Shown here: one piece after another, positions 19,516 to 25,000 of the stretch | Layout: the number at the start of each line of letters is the position of its first letter | Position numbering within the stretch: the stretch's first letter is position 1 | NCBI GenBank assembly: GCA_000320545.1 | Contig: ADNK01001992.1 | Span: 1-25,000, forward strand | DNA: 25,000 bases | Source: Bigelowiella natans CCMP2755 | Lineage: Eukaryota; Cercozoa; Chlorarachniophyceae | Reading direction: 5' to 3' | Translations under genes and position numbers: made by a program | The notes under the pieces: generated by a model | What the model was told of the DNA's origin: nothing | The model's input: only the letters and a program-made list of their open reading frames with translations | The model's database searches: none

Positions 19516-22500
19516 TTAATCGACTACATTTGCACGAGATTGTAGCATTTGCCTCAATCCTGAGAACATATCGTCCTTCTTGGCTCCTCGCTGTTATTCA
19601 AAGAAGATTAGCATTAGTAAATCATTATCACCAGAAACAACAACAACACAACATCATCATCATCATCAGCATCATCGTCATCATCATAGAATCCCTCGTA
19701 ACTGCCCGTTCCTCTAAATGAAGGACGTTAGTGGTGTATCTGCTACTACTACTACTACCACTACTACTACTACTGTTACCTGTTTCACTCGGTTCTGTCG
19801 TTTCACTTTCCGGAGGGTATGCGCTCTCATCTGCAGCTACGCACCACAACGGATAACAGTAAAAAAATCATTACTTCATGTACTCCTCCTCCTTCGTTTT
19901 CAACTACAACAACTACTACTTTTCCTTGTCTTCATTCATATGTTATACACTGCTGCTACTTGATCCTTGAGCGAGACTGGGCGCTTTGTGCGAGGAGGAG
20001 GCTCAATCCAGTGAGTCAGGTCGCCAGATAGCAAGCAAGGGGCTGGATTCTATGCGAGGTGTGTGTGTGGGGGGGGGGAGGGGATAAAGAAGACTCAGAA
20101 GCATTGTAAAGAACCGAAGAGGACGTTTCATATATCTTCAGATTCCTCCCCCCCCCTCTCCTCATGCTGCTATCTGTTTGAAGTGATTGGCCTTACAAGG
20201 AGCGAGGCTACAATGGACAATGCGCGGTCGGGTACTCCCGGAAGGGCCGTCTTGATCTCAAATGTGAGCGCTTCGCCAAAGTTTTCGCACCCCCTCAGCA
20301 CGGCCTCCTCCATCTTCTCATCGCTGCGAACCCGGAATAAAAACCAATCAGCATCGTCGTCGTTGCTTTCGTTGGAGCAATTGTTTGCGTAGATATCACA
20401 TGGGGAATATAGCCTTTAATGCCATCATCCGCCGCCACCACCACCACCACCTCATCATCATCATCATCATCATTTATAACTGTATCTTCATTGTGATGCC
20501 TAAGTACATGATACCACCCACAGCTAGCAGATTTGTGCAGGAGTAGCAAGTCGTAAGTAGCAGCAGTAGTAGTAGTACTAGTACTACTACTAGTAGTAGT
20601 TGTCGGTACGTTTTGAGTATATCCCTGGCCTCCACCACCAGTGTCCAATCAAACTTCTCGACGACTCTCTCCATAAGGTACGATACCTTTGACATCATTT
20701 GAACATCGTCGTCAGATGCCGCAACAATATCAGCGGCGTAATCAGCCCTCACATCGACGAAGAAGAAGAAGAAGAAGACTTGTTCAGATCTATTAGGTAC
20801 ACCCACTGAGAGGGAGAATCTAACAACTATGGGTAATTACCCCCTCAAAGTTTTGCTCATCCGCCATGACCTAATCTCGGAAGAGGGGCGGGGGGGGTGG
20901 GGGAGGGAGGGGGGCAATTACTTCCTGTTTTCTGTCATCATCATCATCAGTCATCATCACCACCATCATCAACCATCATCAACCATCTTCATCACCATCA
21001 ATAAATCATCATCCCAAGAACACAATCGGTTGTTGTTGTTGTTGTTGTTGTTCTTGTTCTTGTTCTTGTTCTTGTTGCTGCAAACGCATACATACCGTGA
21101 GTGGAGAGACTCCCTCGTGGTTTGAGTACGCTACATCAGCCCCGCAGTCAATAAGCATATCCGCACACTCAAAGCCCCCTGTTTGTACTGCGAGCGTCAA
21201 TGCCGTGCTGCCGTCGTTGTTCTCATGGTTGATATCAGCAGAAGATCCAACCAGGGTTGCGGCAATTTCTAGATTCCCAATCTCCGCTGCAAGGGTCAGC
21301 TACATACACGACACAATTGGTGGTGGTGACGGTGGTGGTGGTTGCTGTCTTTAAATTTAAGATAGTGTACCGCTGTGTCGCCCAGAGAATCAGCAGCATT
21401 TATGTTGGCCTTTGCTTCGATCAAGGCCACTATTATCGGCAAGTTCTCCTCTGAGTAAGGAGTGGAAATAATGTCTTCGTGAAGGGGAGGGGGGGATCAA
21501 GATGCAGCCGGAAGAGGAAAATTGCAGGTTACGTATCTACTGTGCGTGCGTGTGTGCGTGTGTATGTGTATGTGTGTGTCCGTGCGTTTTTGTCCATCAT
21601 TTTAATATTCATCCTTATTGCCCATTGTTGGACTTTTTCGTCGTCCTTTCTCTGCACACACGCATGTATGCACACACGCACACACACACACACACCAGAC
21701 GCAAAGTACCACCTGTCGTAGCAAGATGGAGTGCCGTGTTGCGGTTACGATCGTACGTATTCGCGGACGCCTATTCAGGAAGGCAAAAGCACAGGTCGCC
21801 AAAAACCGTTCTTCAGTGGCGCTATTTGCTATGATATACATACGCTGTGTTAAGTTGTAAAAACTCGATATATTTTTAAGGAGAAGGTACGGCGGGAGGT
21901 CAGAAGAAATGAAACAAACTTTTGCATCCAACAGGATTTTTGCGGACTTCACGTCGCCGCTATAGCATGCTCCCATCAACGCTGTATTTCCATTCCGATT
22001 TTGATGCTCAAGGTCCGCCTGAAGAAAGGCAGAGGGGGGGGGGGGGGGGCAGTAGAAGGAGATGAATAGAGGCGGGTGGAAGCTGCTCTCGTGCAGGAGA
22101 ACAACTCGTCGGCGTAAGTAGTACCGCTGCTTTGATGAGGATTGCTGTGCAATCGCTGGCCTTAGAGAAGCTTGCCTTTTGACGAAGTGCCACGGTTTCA
22201 ATATTAGTGGACGCGCGGGACATTATGGAAGTAACAACAAAAGAAATCTGCAGCAGCGAGAAAGTAGGAGTCCAATCTGGTATGTGTGTATATACGGGAA
22301 AATATCTGCAAATCCCTCCCCAATTCCTAACCCCAATCCTCCCTTTCGGCGGGGGTAGTTCATTACCACGATGAGAGGTGTGGCGCCCTCTTCCTTGCTA
22401 TTTTGGTTGACATTTGCCTTCGCCTGCACGAGGAGGGATAGTATCTTAGCCTGGCTCTTTGTGCTGCTGAGAAATGCTTTGAAGATAGGATAGGCCGACG

Positions 22501-23937
22501 AGGCGTCCGGTTCATTCAAACTTGCCCTCGCTGAGATCAAAAGCTTGATACAGCCTAGGAAGAAGAAGGCAAAGGGGGGGAGGGGGGGGGGGGAGAAGAA
22601 GAAGAAGATCCAGCAGATTATCATTATCAGGAACAGCCACCACTTCTCTACCAAATCCTCCTCCTTCTTCCTCCTCCTCATTCTCCTCCTCCTACTGCTG
22701 CTATTGCTACTACCGCTACTACCCTCACCCACTATTTGGACCTAAATGTCCGACATTCAGCGCAGCATCCAGAGGCACTCTGCCGTCGTTGTCCATCCCA
22801 TCAACATCGGCCTTCGCCTCATTTAGCAGGTACGCGACAACGTGCTTCTGCTTGTTTTCGACCGCGCTGATGAGAGGCGTCGTGCCGTTGTCCTCCGACA
22901 TATTCACAGACGCCTTGGCTTCCAAGAGCACCTGGCACCCCTCCAAATTCCCTGCAATAATGGTCCCCCAAACACACGTTTTACTCACGCAGTACGTACG
23001 AGGGCTTTGTGGGGGGGGGGGGAGAGTCATCGAACGTATTCTCATATGCACATCTAAGTATGTTGTTCATCTTGATGATGTGATGATGTGATGTACTTAA
23101 GACCGCACCAAGGTATTACTACTACTATTACACTTCTACAACAACTACTACTACAATGACCTTCTCTTGCAGCCCCATTGAGAGACTCTGTCAGGGAGTT
23201 TGTCTTTTCATATTCTGCCTCCTGCTGCGTGGATGAGGTCACGACTGATGAACTTCTATTGAGCACCGACTGCTGGTGAGCTTGGGAGAGTGGAACCCTT
23301 TTGTTAATGGCGATGGAGGCGCACAGTTAGGTGAGATTGCTGGGTTATCCCAATTCGAGGGGAAATTGCAAAAGGACCCACTCAAAGTGACGATGCCACT
23401 TCCAGAAAGCTAAGCATTCATACTGATTCCGAAGCATTGCGATATGTACAACGACCTGTTCTGCCCCTCTTCATCGAGGGCAGCAGCAGTGCGATCAGTC
23501 TGCAGGTTCTCTTGCCCCCTCCCGAGGCTTTCCAAAGAGGATAGACGACTCCGTAGAAGCTTGACTTCGTTCTCCAAAAACTCCACCTTCTTTGCCTTTT
23601 CGATCAGCCTATTTCGTGTGTGTGGTAGCACGACATTTGAGTACTAGTAATAACTGGTCGCACAGGGTATCATTTTAGGGTGTACTGCCGTTGGAAAAGA
23701 AGCAGTTAACAAATTGGCTACGAACATTAGCCTAAGGCTGCCGCCCACCCCCGTTATTCAAAATACCATGGCAGCAGTGCAATGAGGCTTCGCATATCGC
23801 AAGGATTGCTGGCCGCCTTTTCCACTGAAAATTAAAGAGAGACGATTCATCAGGTACAACACGGTCATTCCCTTCACAGTGAGTCGTGGCTTCGCACCAT
23901 CTTTCCACGTCAGTGCAGCTGCCTTGTTATCTGCCAT
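19516..23937 (-). CDS. coiled-coil ankyrin-repeat protein
   Basis: Fifteen exons on the minus strand: 23937-23858, 23608-23456, 23297-23161, 22951-22742, 22554-22367, 22247-22125, 22018-21920, 21770-21713, 21450-21371, 21299-21096, 20870-20828, 20778-20610, 20323-20197, 19830-19780, 19590-19516. The sum is 1797 nt, 598 residues. The N-terminus is MADNKAAALTWKDGAKPRL, followed by a heptad-rich coiled coil (LIEKAKKVEFLENEVKLL, RSRLSSLESL). Ankyrin units follow: LNGAAREGNLEGCQVLLEA, NGTTPLISAVENKQKHVVAY, CIKLLISARASLN, GATPLIV, GNTALMGACYSGDVKSAKIL, NTALHLATTEENLPIIVAL, LTLAAEIGNLEIAATLV, GSTALTLAVQTGGFECADM and GVSPLT. The C-terminal part (MEEAVLRGCENFGEALTFEI, then basic HTLRKVKRQNRVKQRGAKK) is not recognised. 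Such proteins usually scaffold other proteins. The weakest junction is 20828/20778, which implies a 50-nt intron; the first junction (donor GTACCTG) is also only inferred. Confidence 0.86.
19651..19776. repeat. (CAT)n and (TAC)n tracts
   Basis: CAT units at 19651-19688 and TAC units at 19744-19776, both in the last intron of the ankyrin gene. Confidence 0.88.
20431..20474 (+). repeat. (CCA)n(TCA)n tract
   Basis: Intron of the ankyrin gene between 20610 and 20323. Confidence 0.88.
20562..20602. repeat. (GTA)n palindrome
   Basis: Contains a perfect 26-bp palindrome, 20567-20592, centred on ACTAGT. It lies 8 nt from the donor after the exon ending at 20610. Confidence 0.85.
20757..20779 (+). 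repeat. (GAA)n at exon border
   Basis: Reads (TTC)n on the ankyrin coding strand and either begins the exon (coding a Phe run) or is the polypyrimidine tract of its acceptor. Confidence 0.8.
20936..21078. repeat. (CAT)n and (TTG)n/(TTC)n tracts
   Basis: CAT-rich at 20936-20985 and TTGTT/TTCTTG units at 21030-21078, in the intron after the 21299-21096 exon. The Gln/Glu run in a minus-strand frame is an artefact of this tract. Confidence 0.88.
21541..21696. repeat. (GT)n and (CA)n tracts
   Basis: Degenerate GT units at 21541-21590 and CA units at 21655-21696, complementary to each other, in one ankyrin intron. Confidence 0.85.
22034..22049 (+). repeat. poly-G run
   Basis: C-run on the ankyrin coding strand just before the acceptor at 22018, so it forms part of the polypyrimidine tract. 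Confidence 0.88.
22560..22725. repeat. purine/pyrimidine-rich intron
   Basis: Poly-G and AGA units at 22559-22608, then CTC/TCC/CTG units at 22657-22718. Opposite strands of similar motifs, so a stem is possible. The whole lies in one ankyrin intron. Confidence 0.85.
23010..23022 (+). repeat. poly-G run
   Basis: Intronic, about 60 nt before the acceptor at 22951 in the ankyrin gene. Confidence 0.85.
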
Positions 23938-24532
23938 TACGAATAATGTGGCCAGCTCCAGGCGAAAAAGATAAAGCGCAGGAGGGGGGGGGGCGAGGGC
24001 GAGGGCTGATATTTGTCGGCAGAGCACGCGAGTACGTAAGTCGTTCCTCGGCTACGTCTGGTCTGGTTTTTATTTTAGACAAAAATATTTAGTAATTCCT
24101 CGCATGAACTAATGCCTCAAATATCATTCAAGATGGCGCTCGCTCTATGCGAGTACGAAGCGGCAGAAGAGCACGTGCAGTTCGGTCTCCTGCTAAGACA
24201 CCGATCTGGCCTTGTCGCAGGCCGCGAACATCAGGCGATTTTCTCCCGATTTAGTCAAATAATCCCACGAATCCCTGAGAAAGGGGTTACTGACCGGCAC
24301 TTGCGGGAGAACAAAAAATCGGATTTTTTCCCATATCAACGGTCGTTCCGATTCGTGTGTGAGAACAGAGTTCAGAGACCTGGAGAAGTGATTAGAGGGA
24401 GAGCCATCAAGGCAAGAAGAAGAAGAAGAAGAAGAAGAAGATGATGATGATGAAGAAGAAGAAGCCCTAAGGAGAAGATGGAGAGGGGATTTGGGCAAAG
24501 CTGAATGTAATTTATTGGTTATAGGTGCAACG
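23938..24532. promoter_or_regulatory. divergent intergenic region (ankyrin gene / right-edge gene)
   Basis: The ankyrin gene starts at 23937 on the minus strand and the right-edge gene at 24533 on the plus strand. The stretch holds a G9 run near 23984, an (AGA)n/(GAT)n tract at 24414-24463 and open frames on both strands (24112-24444, 24193-24498) that depend on the tract and show no family signal. Confidence 0.4.
24414..24463 (+). repeat. (AGA)n/(GAT)n tract
   Basis: Upstream of the right-edge gene. It produces the Arg-rich and Ser-rich frames on the two strands. Confidence 0.9.
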
Positions 24533-25000
24533 ATGGCTGAAGATGAAAAGGAGGAGCTCCTTTATGATGGCTGTGGTAATAGCCAGGGATCCACAATGGA
24601 GGACTGGAGGTAGGTCACACTCCACCGCACCCATCAGCACAAATAGTGAGAAGCATTGCAACAAATATACGCGCTAGATCGGCATCCGATCTTGGGACAA
24701 GCTTCATCACCATAATCTCTCCTCGTCACCTCGTAGCTACCTCGCATCATCGACGTCATTCAATGTCCAATGAATGTCTAATTCTGTTCTTCAGCGCCCT
24801 TAAAGGAGAGAACCCGTTGTGGAAGAATTTCTTACGATGCGCTCTGGTGCCATCCACTGGAGGTGCCCCCGCTTTAGACGATCATACGCACAAGATCTCG
24901 CAGCAAAATTCTCGAATAATCATACGTCGCTTGATGTCTCTTTTGATTGGTTCCAATATGCTGCTATATTAGGCGCGGCGTGTGGAATGGGGCTGGGCAA
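24533..25000 (+). CDS. unrecognised protein, 5' part (runs off right edge)
   Basis: Exons 24533-24609, 24795-24862 and 24973 to beyond the window. The start ATG follows ACG and begins MAEDEKEELLYDGCGNSQGS. Exon 2 reads ALKGENPLWKNFLRCALVPS, and exon 3 starts GGAACGMGLG, the beginning of a small-residue hydrophobic stretch that could be a membrane helix. Phases join (2, then 1). An acidic soluble head followed by a Cys-containing Gly-rich helix could suit a small mitochondrial membrane protein such as a COX20-type assembly factor, but the visible 57 residues are too few to claim that. The acceptor-like TTATAG at 24520-24525 just upstream suggests an intron in the 5' UTR. Confidence 0.55.

Noticed and set aside
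24112-24498. 110-codon plus and 101-codon minus frames
   Set aside because: Overlap each other and depend on the AGA/GAT tract; no splice or domain support.
1-25000. CRISPR array, tRNA, rRNA or prokaryotic operon
   Set aside because: Repeats are simple microsatellites without unique spacers; no cloverleaf or rRNA core noticed; genes are spliced.

Overview
The window looks like nuclear DNA of a eukaryotic alga-like protist, most plausibly a stramenopile or haptophyte. That is inferred from the gene families: an algal-type PstS-like phosphate-binding fold, a helicase-associated (HA) repeat protein and a FRAG1/DRAM-type membrane protein. It is also inferred from the very intron-rich genes, the many microsatellites and a TTAGGG-type interstitial repeat. 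Species cannot be fixed from the sequence alone. I saw no prokaryotic operon, rRNA, CRISPR or recognisable tRNA.

The real genes are not long open frames. They are chains of exons, mostly 25-210 nt (the longest 515 nt), separated by introns of about 50-660 nt. I rebuilt seven gene models by hand from GT..AG borders, continuity of reading phase and protein-family motifs. Left to right they are: (1) 281-4350, minus, secreted PstS-like phosphate-binding-fold protein, 3' end off the left edge; (2) 5692-6915, minus, SAM-like domain plus membrane segments; (3) 7655-10105, plus, six-span FRAG1/DRAM/Sfk1-like protein with a C-terminal dilysine; (4) 10836-14128, minus, alpha/beta hydrolase with GHSMG and HSIHNTA motifs; (5) 14949-17622, plus, secreted or organelle-targeted HA-repeat protein; (6) 19516-23937, minus, coiled-coil plus ankyrin-repeat protein; (7) 24533 to beyond 25000, plus, start of an unrecognised small protein. 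The summed exon lengths of models 2, 3, 4 and 6 are exact multiples of three with no internal stop, which is strong internal support.

Intergenic regions: 4351-5691 and 10106-10835 are unannotated, TGCA/GTGC-rich stretches. 6916-7654, 14129-14948 and 23938-24532 lie between divergent genes and probably hold promoters; 14129-14948 carries a (TTAGGG)3 tract. 17623-19515 contains an 895-bp element with ~270-bp terminal inverted repeats and no transposase, probably a non-autonomous (MITE/foldback) transposon.

Microsatellites (AT, TG, GA, GAA, CAT, poly-G) lie almost entirely in introns and intergenic DNA, often within a few bases of a splice site. In one case the (TG)n tract itself supplies the GT donor. 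Nothing ties the genes into one pathway. Four of the seven look secreted or membrane-bound, but that is a description rather than evidence of co-function.
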